A DNA stretch of 58,870 nucleotides from assembly GCA_030727405.1 (NCBI GenBank), contig JANRBR010000033.1, positions 1 to 58,870 of the forward strand, in the 5' to 3' direction. The translations under genes and the position numbers were made by a program. The notes under the pieces are model-generated. The model had not been told where the DNA came from. It saw only the letters and a program-made list of their open reading frames with translations, and ran no database searches. The DNA comes from Crocinitomicaceae bacterium (GTDB lineage Bacteria; Bacteroidota; Bacteroidia; Flavobacteriales_D; Crocinitomicaceae). Positions 9,462-18,139 of this stretch are shown in pieces (positions within the stretch are counted from its first letter, which is position 1; the number at the start of each line of letters is the position of its first letter).

Positions 9462-10222
9462 GAATTACTTTCGTTCAATTCGATCAATCATGGGAAAACA
9501 TAGAAGCCAATGTTTCGAAAGTTTCGCAGTTCATGGATAGCATCGAAGACTGCGATTTAATCGTCCTTCCTGAGATGTTTCACACTTCCTTTTCCATGAA
9601 TGTGGCTTTGGCTGAGGAATGGATAGACAACCCAATTTTGGCAAATTTGTGCGCTTGGTCTAAACAGAAGCAAGCAGCAATTTATACCTCGATGATGGTC
9701 AAAGAGAATAGCAGTTTTTTTAATCGAGGCGTATTTGTGCAACCGAATGGTCACGTTTCAAGCTATGACAAGCGAAAAGCATTCGGCTTAGGGGGCGAAG
9801 ACCTTGTGTTTTCTCCTGGAATTCAGGAAACCATTGTCGAATACTTAGGTTGGAAATTTAACCTACAAATTTGTTATGATTTACGCTTTCCTGAGTTGAT
9901 TCGAAATAGATTAGATGAAAATGGATTGCCAGCATATGATGTGCTTTTATACGTCGCTAATTGGCCACAGAAAAGGGTTACACATTGGACTACCTTGCTT
10001 CAAGCGCGTGCGATTGAGAACCAGTGTTATGCACTCGGTGTGAACCGCGTAGGTATAGACGGGATGGACTTACATTATTCGGGCTCCTCCGCTGCCTATG
10101 ATGGATTGGGTCAAACCATCGTTGCCATGAATGATCAAGAAGGCCTTGCTTCGTTTGCTTTAAAACAGCAAGATTTAATCGATTTACGTCGTTCACTGCC
10201 TTTTTTGAAGGATAGGAAATAG
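9449..10222 (+). CDS. Carbon-nitrogen hydrolase, omega-amidase (YafV/Nit2-like)
   Basis: A 257-residue nitrilase-superfamily protein. The catalytic triad is visible as Glu42 (VLPEMF), Lys108 (SYDKRKAF) and Cys142 (QICYDLRFPELIR). The later motif NWPQKRVTHWTTLLQARAIENQ is typical of the YafV/omega-amidase group. These enzymes hydrolyse 2-oxoglutaramate (and 2-oxosuccinamate) to the 2-oxo acid and ammonia, pulling glutamine-dependent transamination forward. The ATG lies inside the 3' end of the aminotransferase gene, so translation is probably coupled. A cytoplasmic location is expected since no signal peptide is seen. Confidence 0.9.
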   Translation: MQDLRITFVQFDQSWENIEANVSKVSQFMDSIEDCDLIVLPEMFHTSFSMNVALAEEWIDNPILANLCAWSKQKQAAIYTSMMVKENSSFFNRGVFVQPNGHVSSYDKRKAFGLGGEDLVFSPGIQETIVEYLGWKFNLQICYDLRFPELIRNRLDENGLPAYDVLLYVANWPQKRVTHWTTLLQARAIENQCYALGVNRVGIDGMDLHYSGSSAAYDGLGQTIVAMNDQEGLASFALKQQDLIDLRRSLPFLKDRK

Positions 10223-10226
10223 TTCG

Positions 10227-10234
10227 TATATTTG
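10227..10234 (+). promoter_or_regulatory. Putative -7 element TATATTTG for the secreted protein gene at 10258
   Basis: TATATTTG matches the Bacteroidota -7 consensus TAnnTTTG. It lies just after the amidase stop codon and 23 bases before the ATG, so the leader would be about 15-20 bases. No convincing -33 element was found. Confidence 0.55.
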
Positions 10235-10257
10235 GTATCTAAGATAAAATTCAAAAA

Positions 10258-12102
10258 ATGAAAAAAGTTATACTCTCAGCAGTTGTATTGGCCTCTTCGA
10301 TGCTAGCAAATGCTCAAAAAGCTCCGAAATTAGAGACTTTTCAAGACTTAGTGAAGGTGCCAACACATGCTGGACCTATTGCTTCAAATGAAAAATCGTT
10401 GGGTGTGACAATTTGGTCAGACGATTTCTCTACACCGGCAAACTGGACAGTGGACAATAATGGTCAAGCTGGAATCGACTTCGGTTGGAACATAAACAAT
10501 GTTTCTGATGGATGGTGGTCAACTGCCGGAATTAACTCAACTTCAGGTGGAAACTACGCTGAATTAGTAAATGGCGATGCACAAGCTGCGACCCAAGCCT
10601 TAAACGTTGTCTATTCCTTGACTACAGCTGCTCCAATTGATGTTGCTGCGTTAGGAGGGTCAAACCAAATTTCTTTACAGTTCGAACAATACGGAGCACG
10701 ATTCAACGACCTTCAAGAAATGTTGATTAGTGTGAATGGTACAACTTGGGTTTCTGTAGGAAATAACTCAGATAAACCCGTGTTATCTGCTTCAGGTGGT
10801 TCTGCTTACTCCAATCCAGATAACAAAACCATCAATTTAGCCGCTGCATTGACTCAATTATCTCCAGGTGTAACACCTACACAATTGTGGGTTCGTTTTC
10901 AATGGACAACAAACTATCCTAATTCAGCAACAAACCCAAATGTTTGGATTACTTATGGTTGGTACATTGATGATGTGAAATTAGTAACGAACCCAACAAA
11001 TGATTTAGCCATTACAGGATCTGATTGGGGATCAGTTGGTTTGCATTATTACCAAATCCCAACGGCACAGGTAGCACCTATTGATTTCTCTGCTGATATT
11101 TTTAACGGTGGTATAAACAATCAATCAAACGTGAAATTAAACGTGAACGTAAACAGTGGCCAATTCCTTGGTTCAAGTGCGCCAGTTTCCATTGTTTCTT
11201 TGGATACGGCGACAGTTACCGTTGCAACACAATTTACTCCTGCTGCAACTGTTGGAACGTATACTGTGACAAGAAACATTACAGCTGATTCAACCGATGA
11301 TGTTCCAACAAACAATCAATTAGCTGATCTCTCCTTCAACGTAACGAATTTTATTTATGCAAGGGACAACAACACGATTGCAGGAAGCACATCAAACGGT
11401 ACTGATCCTTTTGAAACAGGGAACCTTTATGATATTTTCCAAGATGCAGAATTAAAAGCAATCAATGTTCGCCTACCAAATGGGACAAATGGCGCAACGG
11501 TAGGGACAGAGATTTACACGCGTTTGTATTCCATTGATCCTGTTTCAGGTGATTTTGTTTTCGAATCAGAATCATCTCCATTGGTATTAGCTGCAAATAA
11601 CCTAAACACCAACTTAGTGATTGAATTAGATCCATATGTAAATGTAACTGCAGGAACAACGTATTTGGCAGTTGTTGGTGCTTATTCAAGTGGATTAAGG
11701 GTGTCTAATGCAGGTACATCACCAGCACAAACGTCTTTTTTACTTGACGGAAATGATATCACCACTTCTACCTTGTTTTACCAAACATCAACTCCTTACG
11801 TACGTTTGAACTTTGACCCAGTTTTAGGATTGGATAACCAAGAGCAAGTGCAGCAAGTAGTGATCATGCCTAATCCATCTAATGGAGTAGCATCGTTGCA
11901 ATTTGATTTGTTAAACCCATCAGATGTTGCCATTTCAGTATTAGATGTTTCTGGAAAAGAAGTACAAAATACACAAATGAATCAATTGACAGCTGGAACA
12001 CACGATGTGACTCTTGAGTCAACAAAATGGAATAGCGGAGTATATTTCGTAACAATTGTTTCGAACGGAACAACAATGACGAAAAAATTCGTTAAAAAAT
12101 AA
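10258..12102 (+). CDS. Secreted protein with choice-of-anchor-like domain and T9SS type A sorting domain
   Basis: 614 residues. A signal peptide (MKKVILSAVVLASSMLANAQ) precedes a region of about 200 residues (WSDDFSTPANWTVDNN ... WWSTAGIN ... WITYGWYIDDVKLV) that looks like the jelly-roll lectin/MAM-like choice-of-anchor domains common in Bacteroidota secreted proteins. A middle Ig-like part (about 245-370) and a second beta-rich part follow. The last 80 residues form a type A sorting domain: VVIMPNPSNGVASLQFDL ... LDVSGKEV ... WNSGVYFVTI ... KKFVKK. It should be exported across the outer membrane by T9SS and its tail removed. No catalytic motif is recognisable and the substrate is unknown. 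It has its own putative promoter and a strong terminator, so it appears monocistronic. Confidence 0.85.
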   Translation: MKKVILSAVVLASSMLANAQKAPKLETFQDLVKVPTHAGPIASNEKSLGVTIWSDDFSTPANWTVDNNGQAGIDFGWNINNVSDGWWSTAGINSTSGGNYAELVNGDAQAATQALNVVYSLTTAAPIDVAALGGSNQISLQFEQYGARFNDLQEMLISVNGTTWVSVGNNSDKPVLSASGGSAYSNPDNKTINLAAALTQLSPGVTPTQLWVRFQWTTNYPNSATNPNVWITYGWYIDDVKLVTNPTNDLAITGSDWGSVGLHYYQIPTAQVAPIDFSADIFNGGINNQSNVKLNVNVNSGQFLGSSAPVSIVSLDTATVTVATQFTPAATVGTYTVTRNITADSTDDVPTNNQLADLSFNVTNFIYARDNNTIAGSTSNGTDPFETGNLYDIFQDAELKAINVRLPNGTNGATVGTEIYTRLYSIDPVSGDFVFESESSPLVLAANNLNTNLVIELDPYVNVTAGTTYLAVVGAYSSGLRVSNAGTSPAQTSFLLDGNDITTSTLFYQTSTPYVRLNFDPVLGLDNQEQVQQVVIMPNPSNGVASLQFDLLNPSDVAISVLDVSGKEVQNTQMNQLTAGTHDVTLESTKWNSGVYFVTIVSNGTTMTKKFVKK

Positions 12103-12120
12103 TCATTGAACTTAAATGTG

Positions 12121-12147
12121 AAAGGCCGGTTTTACCGGCCTTTTTTG
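12121..12147 (+). terminator. Strong intrinsic terminator
   Basis: A perfect 10-bp stem (AAAGGCCGGT pairing with ACCGGCCTTT, loop TTT) runs straight into six or more T residues. It lies 18 bases after the stop of the secreted protein gene and just before the ATG at 12152. It is the only textbook Rho-independent terminator I see in the window. Confidence 0.9.
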
Positions 12148-12151
12148 TGTT

Positions 12152-12583
12152 ATGTGGGAATTTGAATTTGGCTACCTAGGATTGTTTTTAAGCGCGTTTC
12201 TTGCCGCGACCATACTTCCTGTTGCCTCAGAAGTTTTCCTTCTTGCTATGCTTAAATTAGGGTTTGACCCAGTTCTTTGTTTGATTCTGGCAACACTAGG
12301 CAATTCTTTAGGTGCCATTTTGAATTACTTCATTGGTTACATCGGAAATCCTAAATGGTTGAATAAAATTGGCGTGAAATTTGCGCAAATTGAACGTTGG
12401 AAACAACGGGTGCAAACGTATGGCGTATGGTTAGCACTATTATCGTGGCTGCCAATAGTGGGAGATTTAATTGGCGTTGCACTGGGCTTCTTTCGTGCAC
12501 CAAAAGTACCCACATTTGTGTTTTTTACCATTGGAAAATTTGTGCGCTACTGCGTAATTATCCTTCTTTATTTTCTTTTTTGA
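12152..12583 (+). CDS. YqaA/DedA-family inner membrane protein
   Basis: 143 residues and strongly hydrophobic, with three to four predicted membrane segments. The pattern GYLGLFLSAFLAATILPVAS, LATLGNSLGAILNYFIGY and LLSWLPIVGDLIGVALGFFR matches the short YqaA-type branch of the DedA/SNARE-associated (VTT) family. DedA proteins act in lipid carrier or phospholipid flipping and membrane homeostasis; the role of the YqaA branch is not settled. The ATG comes only a few bases after the terminator, so its promoter must lie within or before the hairpin, or it relies on readthrough. Its 3' end overlaps the convergent S41 gene by 16 bases. Confidence 0.75.
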   Translation: MWEFEFGYLGLFLSAFLAATILPVASEVFLLAMLKLGFDPVLCLILATLGNSLGAILNYFIGYIGNPKWLNKIGVKFAQIERWKQRVQTYGVWLALLSWLPIVGDLIGVALGFFRAPKVPTFVFFTIGKFVRYCVIILLYFLF

Positions 12584-14055
12584 TTCTTTTCAATTCCGAG
12601 GAACTCATAAATCGGATCTTTCTGATCGATGAGTTGTTGCCGCGTCATGCGTATACAATGATTCGGTTGAATGGCGTTGAGTTCAATATTGGACTTATTT
12701 TTTGGGGTAAATTTTAACGTGGATACGGAAACATGTAGATTCGAGTATCGCAGCGTATATGGCGCACTATTGCCAAACGTCCCACAAACACTTCCCATAC
12801 AGGGACTTCCAATGATTTCTCCTCGATTCATTTGCTTAAACCAACCGGCAAATAAAACCGATGCAGACATCGAAGATCCATTCATCATTAAGGTGCATTT
12901 CCAAGGATACGTATAAGACAAATTATTTTGCAGCGGATACTCGTACAAAATGGTTTTCGTGGTCCCAAGCGGCGATTTATAAAAGTCAAATTCTTGACTA
13001 ATTAAGCCATTTGGGTAAACACGTTCAGCTCTGTTTTTGAACTGCCATTCTTGGTAAAATGACAACAGTGCAAAACGGTCGTAACGACTCCGTTTGTATA
13101 AATAATTCATTTGAATCGGACCCCCACTTTTATTTAAATAACTCAAAACGTATTCTTGGGCGCGAAGCATACCCCCCAAATTATCGCGTAAGTCAATATA
13201 AACATCGGATACCCCTCGTTTCTTTACCTCTGCAAAGCAGGCATCGATGCGTCTGGTGAATTTATTGTACGAATAAGGATCAAAGGATTGAATCGTTAGT
13301 ACACAACGGTTTTTTGAGTCGATAAAATACGATACTGCTTCTTCTTTTCTTCCACCTCGGTCTTTCAAGTAATCAATGGATTTGACATAAGAAGCGGCAA
13401 AAATTACCGTATCACCTTTCAAATTCACCAATTTAAACTGGGCCTTGTCACTTAATGTTGCGTGTTGAATCAAATTAAACGTTGCTCCCATCATTTGAAG
13501 CGCAATTTCTTCTTGTGCATCATGGGCATTTCCTTCGGTAAAACTCAATTTCTTGCTCACTTGGAACAAACTATCCATCGTAATGCCATTTACGCTGAGT
13601 AACTCTGATCCAATTTCTGCTTTGTTTTTATAGATTCCATCAAGGTAAAATTTCCCGTCGATTTTTAGAATGAAAAAAGGAAGCACCGCTCGTTCCTTAG
13701 GACCGAGAAATAAGTAATCCTTCGGATTTAAATTGGTGTGCGAATCTTTCATGACAGACAAATACTCTGTGATGATTTGGATGAACTGAATCATGGTTTT
13801 TTCCGTAGAACAGGCAGCCAATGCTTTTTTATAAGCCTGAACAAAATCTTCCACACTGCAATAGAGCGTTGGATTCGGATGGGTATTTAAAATGTGCTCG
13901 TGCAATGCTTTGATGTCTGCCGTCATGGATTCTGGACACATTTTTGCTTCACTAATTTCGTATTTGCTATACTGAAAATAAGACAAACAATCTTGTGCAT
14001 TCCCAACAAAATGGAGAATAGCACTAAATGTGATTAAAAGGATGTATTGTCGCAT
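12568..14055 (-). CDS. S41 family peptidase-like secreted protein
   Basis: I start this gene at the ATG complement of 14055 (495 residues), because it gives a signal peptide (MRQYILLITFSAILHFVGNAQ); an upstream in-frame start at 14169 would bury that signal. S41 (tail-specific/tricorn-like) features are DSHTNL (about 105-110), DLRDNLGG, and NGSSMSASVLFAGWFK, which holds the expected nucleophile serine. Where C-terminal processing peptidases carry the catalytic lysine (G-E-x-T-x-G-K-G), this protein reads GSPCMGSVCG, so it either uses the tricorn/IRBP-type arrangement without that lysine or is inactive. It probably acts in the periplasm or outside the cell on an unknown substrate. It is divergent from the lipoprotein gene at 14129 and overlaps the YqaA gene at its 3' end. 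Confidence 0.75.
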   Translation of the reverse strand: MRQYILLITFSAILHFVGNAQDCLSYFQYSKYEISEAKMCPESMTADIKALHEHILNTHPNPTLYCSVEDFVQAYKKALAACSTEKTMIQFIQIITEYLSVMKDSHTNLNPKDYLFLGPKERAVLPFFILKIDGKFYLDGIYKNKAEIGSELLSVNGITMDSLFQVSKKLSFTEGNAHDAQEEIALQMMGATFNLIQHATLSDKAQFKLVNLKGDTVIFAASYVKSIDYLKDRGGRKEEAVSYFIDSKNRCVLTIQSFDPYSYNKFTRRIDACFAEVKKRGVSDVYIDLRDNLGGMLRAQEYVLSYLNKSGGPIQMNYLYKRSRYDRFALLSFYQEWQFKNRAERVYPNGLISQEFDFYKSPLGTTKTILYEYPLQNNLSYTYPWKCTLMMNGSSMSASVLFAGWFKQMNRGEIIGSPCMGSVCGTFGNSAPYTLRYSNLHVSVSTLKFTPKNKSNIELNAIQPNHCIRMTRQQLIDQKDPIYEFLGIEKNQKRK

Positions 14056-14067
14056 GAAAGAGTGTCT

Positions 14068-14075
14068 CGAAGATA
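14068..14075 (-). promoter_or_regulatory. Putative -7 element TATCTTCG for the S41 gene
   Basis: Read on the minus strand this is TATCTTCG, one base off TAnnTTTG, 12 bases before the chosen ATG at 14055. It supports the shorter start for the S41 protein. Confidence 0.4.
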
Positions 14076-14128
14076 AGTTATTTCGTTTAATAAATGCTAA
14101 TTTTGAAACGATTAAAGCACCATTCCAA

Positions 14129-14386
14129 ATGCAAAAAAGTTTCTTTCTCCTATTATCCTTAACGCTCATCCTTCTTTCTTGTCACAGAAAAGATGAGAAA
14201 TTTTGTTCCTGCCTCGACAAAAGCAAGGAGGTTAACCAACTGACAGAAAAAATATGGGGACAAGATGGAACACAATCCGATAGTTTGAAACTGAAGAAGT
14301 TGCTTTTGAAGAAACGCGAATTGTGCGAAGATTATGAAACAAAAAACGGGGAAGAGTTGTTCCTACTTACAGAAGACTGTAAATAA
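14129..14386 (+). CDS. Small hypothetical lipoprotein
   Basis: 85 residues. The start at ATG 14129 gives a lipoprotein signal, MQKSFFLLLSLTLILLSC, with Cys18 as the lipidation site. The mature part is short, charged and Cys-containing (KFCSCLDKSKEVNQL ... KKRELCEDYETKNGEELF), likely helical. I do not recognise a family. Its stop is one base before the ATG of the epimerase gene at 14388, so the two are probably cotranscribed. A longer frame back to GTG 14030 exists but would place the signal sequence internally. Confidence 0.65.
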   Translation: MQKSFFLLLSLTLILLSCHRKDEKFCSCLDKSKEVNQLTEKIWGQDGTQSDSLKLKKLLLKKRELCEDYETKNGEELFLLTEDCK

Positions 14387-14387
14387 C

Positions 14388-15281
14388 ATGAACAAACCTA
14401 AAACCGTTTTAATTGCTGGTGGCTCAGGCCTAGTCGGCACCAACCTCGCAAGTTTACTCCGGGATAAGGGTTATTCCGTAAAATTTTTAACACGTCAAAA
14501 AAGCAATGATTCCCTGATTCATTGGAGCCCAAAAACGAAGGAAATTGACCTTCAAGAATTAATCGATGTCGATGTGGTCGTTAATTTAGCTGGGGCCAAT
14601 ATTGGGGACCGTAATTGGACCGACGCTCGCAAAAAAGAATTGATCGCTTCTCGAATTGATTCGACCCTTTTTCTAAGTGAAATAGCGGCAAAAATGCCTG
14701 CATTAAGTTATTACGTGGGTGCTTCAGGGGTAAATTGCTACGAACTCATACCAAAAAGGATCGTGAGCGAAAGCGATGCTTTTGGCAGCGATTTTTTAAG
14801 TACACTCGTACGTGATTGGGAGGCCGCAAGTGACCAATTTCAAGCACATTGTCCCTACATGAAGTTGCGCATTGCCATGGTTCTTTCTGGTGAAGGCGGC
14901 TCGCTAGAAGCGATGAAAAAACCCATTTCATTCGGACTTGGTTCTCCTCTGGGAAAAGGAACGCAATACCATCCATGGATTCACATCGATGATTTGTCGC
15001 GAATGATTTTATTCGGGATGGAACAACACTTGACCGGCACCTACCACGCAGTGGCAAATTGCGATCAAAATAGAACCATGATGAAAGCAATTTCACGTCA
15101 AATGAAAAGACCATTCTTTTTGCCTGCTGTCCCCGCCTTTCTATTAAAAATGATCCTTGGAGAAAGGTCCATGTTGGTTTTGTCGGACCTACAAGTCTCG
15201 AATGACAAAATTAAAAAAACCGGCTTCCAGTTTCAATTTGAGCAACTTACAGACGCATTAAAAGCCATCTTTCAGAAATAA
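14388..15281 (+). CDS. TIGR01777 family oxidoreductase (YfcH/SDR39U1-like epimerase)
   Basis: 297 residues; start ATG 14388. The N-terminal Rossmann motif VLIAGGSGLVGTNLASLL binds NAD(P). The family signatures VVNLAGANIGDRNWTDARKKELIASRI, ASGVNCY, RIAMVLSGEGGSLE and HPWIHIDDLSRMILF are all present. These are extended short-chain dehydrogenase/reductases related to sugar epimerases; their physiological substrate is not established. The gene follows the small lipoprotein almost without gap; 69 bases separate it from the PhoH gene. Confidence 0.88.
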   Translation: MNKPKTVLIAGGSGLVGTNLASLLRDKGYSVKFLTRQKSNDSLIHWSPKTKEIDLQELIDVDVVVNLAGANIGDRNWTDARKKELIASRIDSTLFLSEIAAKMPALSYYVGASGVNCYELIPKRIVSESDAFGSDFLSTLVRDWEAASDQFQAHCPYMKLRIAMVLSGEGGSLEAMKKPISFGLGSPLGKGTQYHPWIHIDDLSRMILFGMEQHLTGTYHAVANCDQNRTMMKAISRQMKRPFFLPAVPAFLLKMILGERSMLVLSDLQVSNDKIKKTGFQFQFEQLTDALKAIFQK

Positions 15282-15350
15282 TTGTTTATTATTTAACATT
15301 CAAAAAAGCATCTTGAATAGGATAAAAAACTACTTTCAAGAAAAAAACGA

Positions 15351-16676
15351 ATGGCTAAATCTCAAAAAATCTTTGTACTAGACACCTCTGTTTTATTACA
15401 TGACTTTGATTCAATTTCAAATTTTGACGAACATTTTGTTGCCATTCCAATCACCGTATTGGAAGAATTGGACAAATTTAAAGTCGGCAATGACACCAAA
15501 AACTTTTCAGCTCGGGAAGTCATAAGGTTTATTGACAAGCTATCTGGAAATGGCTCTCTTCAAGATTGGATTCCTTTAGGTCCCGGATTAGGGAATTTTA
15601 AAATCGTCATGGAGCACACTCCCCTTAAAACGAATGCAGAAGAGGTATACGGATCCCATAAAAATGACCATAAAATCATCAATGCCGCTCTCGTTTTACA
15701 AGAAAAGGAAAAACGCAAGTCTGTTGTGCTTATTACCAAGGACATCAACCTGCGCATCAAAGCAAAAGCACTTGGTTTGGTAGCAGAAGATTATCAAACA
15801 GGGAAAGTACATTCCGATGAAATCCAAGCATCAAGCACCTATAACATCGATGGACTCGAATCGTCATTGATTCGTGAAATTTTCACCAAAGGAAGTGTGC
15901 TAGAGGAAGGACACCTTGGTGAAAAAAAAGAAGTCAATGGGTACTACATTTTAAAAAATGGAAAAACCTCCGCATTGGCTTTTTACAACCACCTCACTGA
16001 CCGCATCGATCGGATTGAAAAAGAATTTGTGTATGGAATCAAACCGAAAAATGCTGAACAAGCCTTCGCGTTTCATGCACTTCTGAATAATGACGTCAAA
16101 CTAGTGGCATTGCAGGGTGTCGCTGGGACAGGAAAAACGTTACTCGCATTGGCGGCTGCTTTGGAACAACAAAAGTTGTTTAATCAAGTGATTTTAGCAC
16201 GTCCCATTGTACCCTTATCCAATAAGGAAATCGGATTTTTACCTGGTGATGCCAATGACAAAATTGGTCCCTACATGGAGCCGTTATGGGACAACTTGAA
16301 ATTCATCAAATCCCAATTTGGTGAGAATGAAAAGAAACATAAGGCCATCATGGAAATGCAAGAATCGGGTAAAATCATCATCACCCCGCTTGCCTTTATC
16401 AGGGGGAGAAGCCTTTCCAACATCATGTTCATTATTGATGAAGCTCAAAACTTGACTCCGCATGAAGTTAAAACAATCATCACGCGAGCAGGTGAGAACA
16501 CAAAAATTGTATTTACGGGCGATGTGCATCAAATCGATACGCCTTACCTCGATGAAAACAGTAATGGCCTGGCTTATTTGATTGACCGACTGAAAGGAGA
16601 ATCACTCTTTGCTCATGTGAAGTTGGAGAAAGGAGAACGTTCGGAATTAGCGAACTTAGCGAACGATTTATTATAA
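15351..16676 (+). CDS. PIN domain-PhoH ATPase fusion (YlaK/PhoH2-like)
   Basis: 441 residues. The N terminus (about 5-140) is a PIN ribonuclease-like domain with acidic residues Asp11 (VLDTSVLLHD), Glu38/Glu39 and Asp131 (LITKDINLRIKAKALG). The C terminus is a PhoH P-loop ATPase with Walker A GVAGTGKT (256-263) and Walker B IIDEAQN (361-367), followed by TRAGENTKIVFTGD. PIN-PhoH proteins are reported as RNA helicase/RNases in actinobacteria; in Bacteroidota the role is not established. Its stop codon lies one base from the stop codon of the convergent methyltransferase gene. Confidence 0.92.
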   Translation: MAKSQKIFVLDTSVLLHDFDSISNFDEHFVAIPITVLEELDKFKVGNDTKNFSAREVIRFIDKLSGNGSLQDWIPLGPGLGNFKIVMEHTPLKTNAEEVYGSHKNDHKIINAALVLQEKEKRKSVVLITKDINLRIKAKALGLVAEDYQTGKVHSDEIQASSTYNIDGLESSLIREIFTKGSVLEEGHLGEKKEVNGYYILKNGKTSALAFYNHLTDRIDRIEKEFVYGIKPKNAEQAFAFHALLNNDVKLVALQGVAGTGKTLLALAAALEQQKLFNQVILARPIVPLSNKEIGFLPGDANDKIGPYMEPLWDNLKFIKSQFGENEKKHKAIMEMQESGKIIITPLAFIRGRSLSNIMFIIDEAQNLTPHEVKTIITRAGENTKIVFTGDVHQIDTPYLDENSNGLAYLIDRLKGESLFAHVKLEKGERSELANLANDLL

Positions 16677-16677
16677 A

Positions 16678-17529
16678 TTACTGAATGCGAACAAGTTCAC
16701 CGAAGTACATGTGCTTATCCGTTTTGGAATCCATGTACAATTGTGAAATAGAGCTTGTCTTATCGGGAAAATAAATACTGATCAGTTCTGTAAGAAAATC
16801 ACTGTCAACGGTGGGGGAATAGGTATTCATAATGATGAAGCCATTTTCATCCACTAAACTCGCCGCTGCCATCATCAGTTCGTCGATTTTATCTTCGAGT
16901 TTCCATTTTTCGCCATTTGCTCCAATGCCCCAAGCTGGTGGATCCATGATGATTCCTTTGTAACGATGGCCTCTTTTAACTTCCCTTGCGGCAAATTTCA
17001 ATGCATCGTCATGTACCCATTTAATGTTCATCATCTTACATTCTTCCATGTTCTTTTTTGCCCAGTTCAAGGTAGATTTTGCTGAATCAACGTGGTAAGT
17101 TTCCGCCCCTTTTAAGCGCGCTACACAGGATGCCGCTCCGGTATATGCAAAAAGGTTTAAGAATTTATCATCGCTAGCTATGTTTTCTTCAATGAAGCGC
17201 CAATTGGCTTCCTGTTCAGGAAACAAGCCGATGTGTTTGAATTTTGTGAGAGACAATGAAAATTGAAGGCGTTTGTATTTGATGCTCCACTCACTTGGGG
17301 CATCTTTTTTCAAACATTTCCACTTTCCTTGCTGACCTTTTCCTTCAACGAATTCCCAATGTGCCATGTTTCTCCACTCGGTGAATGGAAGACCGCTGTG
17401 AAAATAGGCCTGAACTTCGGGACGAATCGTAATGATCTTGCCCCATCGCTCTAATTTTTTTCCACCGCCAGCATCTAGCAATTCATAGTCAGCCCAAGGT
17501 TGGGCAAAAATTTTCGGGATTTCGCTCAT
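16678..17529 (-). CDS. Class I SAM-dependent methyltransferase (RlmI/RlmK-like)
   Basis: 283 residues. The core has the SAM-binding motif FLNLFAYTGAASCVARLKGA, the acidic end of strand 2 (YHVDSAKSTLNWAKKN), the strand-4 motif MDPPAWG and NTYSP. This resembles the catalytic half of 23S rRNA m5C1962/m7G2069 methyltransferases (RlmI, RlmK/RlmL). The N-terminal PUA domain of RlmI is absent; instead about 100 residues form a small beta-rich region. The substrate is probably rRNA, by family resemblance only. It lies 3 bases after the small membrane protein gene and ends the minus-strand run RidA, membrane protein, methyltransferase. Confidence 0.8.
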   Translation of the reverse strand: MSEIPKIFAQPWADYELLDAGGGKKLERWGKIITIRPEVQAYFHSGLPFTEWRNMAHWEFVEGKGQQGKWKCLKKDAPSEWSIKYKRLQFSLSLTKFKHIGLFPEQEANWRFIEENIASDDKFLNLFAYTGAASCVARLKGAETYHVDSAKSTLNWAKKNMEECKMMNIKWVHDDALKFAAREVKRGHRYKGIIMDPPAWGIGANGEKWKLEDKIDELMMAAASLVDENGFIIMNTYSPTVDSDFLTELISIYFPDKTSSISQLYMDSKTDKHMYFGELVRIQ

Positions 17530-17532
17530 TGA

Positions 17533-18114
17533 TTAACGCATTTTTGGCGTTTTCTTACGTCCACCCATCATTTGGGCCATGCGCATTTGGTTTTTCGAAG
17601 GCGCCATCTGCAATTGATTTTGCATCATTTTGATTTGGTCGCGCATCATTCCACTTTTGTCCAATTTTTTTGCTTCTGCTAATAGGGACACTGCATCGCT
17701 TTTTCTACCCGTTTGGGCACAAATTCCTGCTAAGTGCATGCGCGCTACGGCATTATCTTCCGGTGTGCGCAAACCCAATTCCATGGCTCTTCTTAATAAT
17801 TTTTCGCTTTGAGCAAATCCAAGTTCTTGTCCTCCCATGACCGCCTTTAAAAACAAGACGTACGCATGTTGTCTTTTTGGAAGAAACTGCGGATGTGTGA
17901 TTTTGTCAATGTGCTTTTTCGCCTTATCCGTATTTCCAACGCGCATTTGATTTAAAGCGAGAAGGACGTTTTCATTTCGAAAAAAGGACAATACGATTAA
18001 TGCCGTAACAAATATAAAAGTGATTCCCCAGCCCCAATGGTTGGTGTAAAAAAGGTAAACGTTGAATCCTGTTGCAACTACAGCTAGGACAATGCGGATG
18101 ATAAAAGCAATCAT
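17533..18114 (-). CDS. Hypothetical membrane protein with TPR-like helices
   Basis: 193 residues. Two hydrophobic segments lie in the first 45 residues (MIAFIIRIVLAVVATGFNVYLF and WGITFIFVTALIVLSFF). A soluble helical part (about 55-160) follows with TPR-like spacing (SEKLLRRAMELGLRTPEDNAVARMHLAGICAQTGRKSDAVSLLAEAKKL is the region). The tail is rich in Met, Gln, Lys and Arg (MMQNQLQMAPSKNQMRMAQMM). I recognise no named family. It is 25 bases downstream of the RidA gene and 3 bases upstream of the methyltransferase gene, so likely one transcript. Confidence 0.65.
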   Translation of the reverse strand: MIAFIIRIVLAVVATGFNVYLFYTNHWGWGITFIFVTALIVLSFFRNENVLLALNQMRVGNTDKAKKHIDKITHPQFLPKRQHAYVLFLKAVMGGQELGFAQSEKLLRRAMELGLRTPEDNAVARMHLAGICAQTGRKSDAVSLLAEAKKLDKSGMMRDQIKMMQNQLQMAPSKNQMRMAQMMGGRKKTPKMR

Positions 18115-18139
18115 AATGTTGTGTTATAAAGTGTCAAGT

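Noticed and set aside
14056..14169. N-terminal extension of the S41 protein to 14169
   Set aside because: It would overlap the lipoprotein start and move the signal peptide to an internal position; ATG at the complement of 14055 is preceded by a TATCTTCG element.
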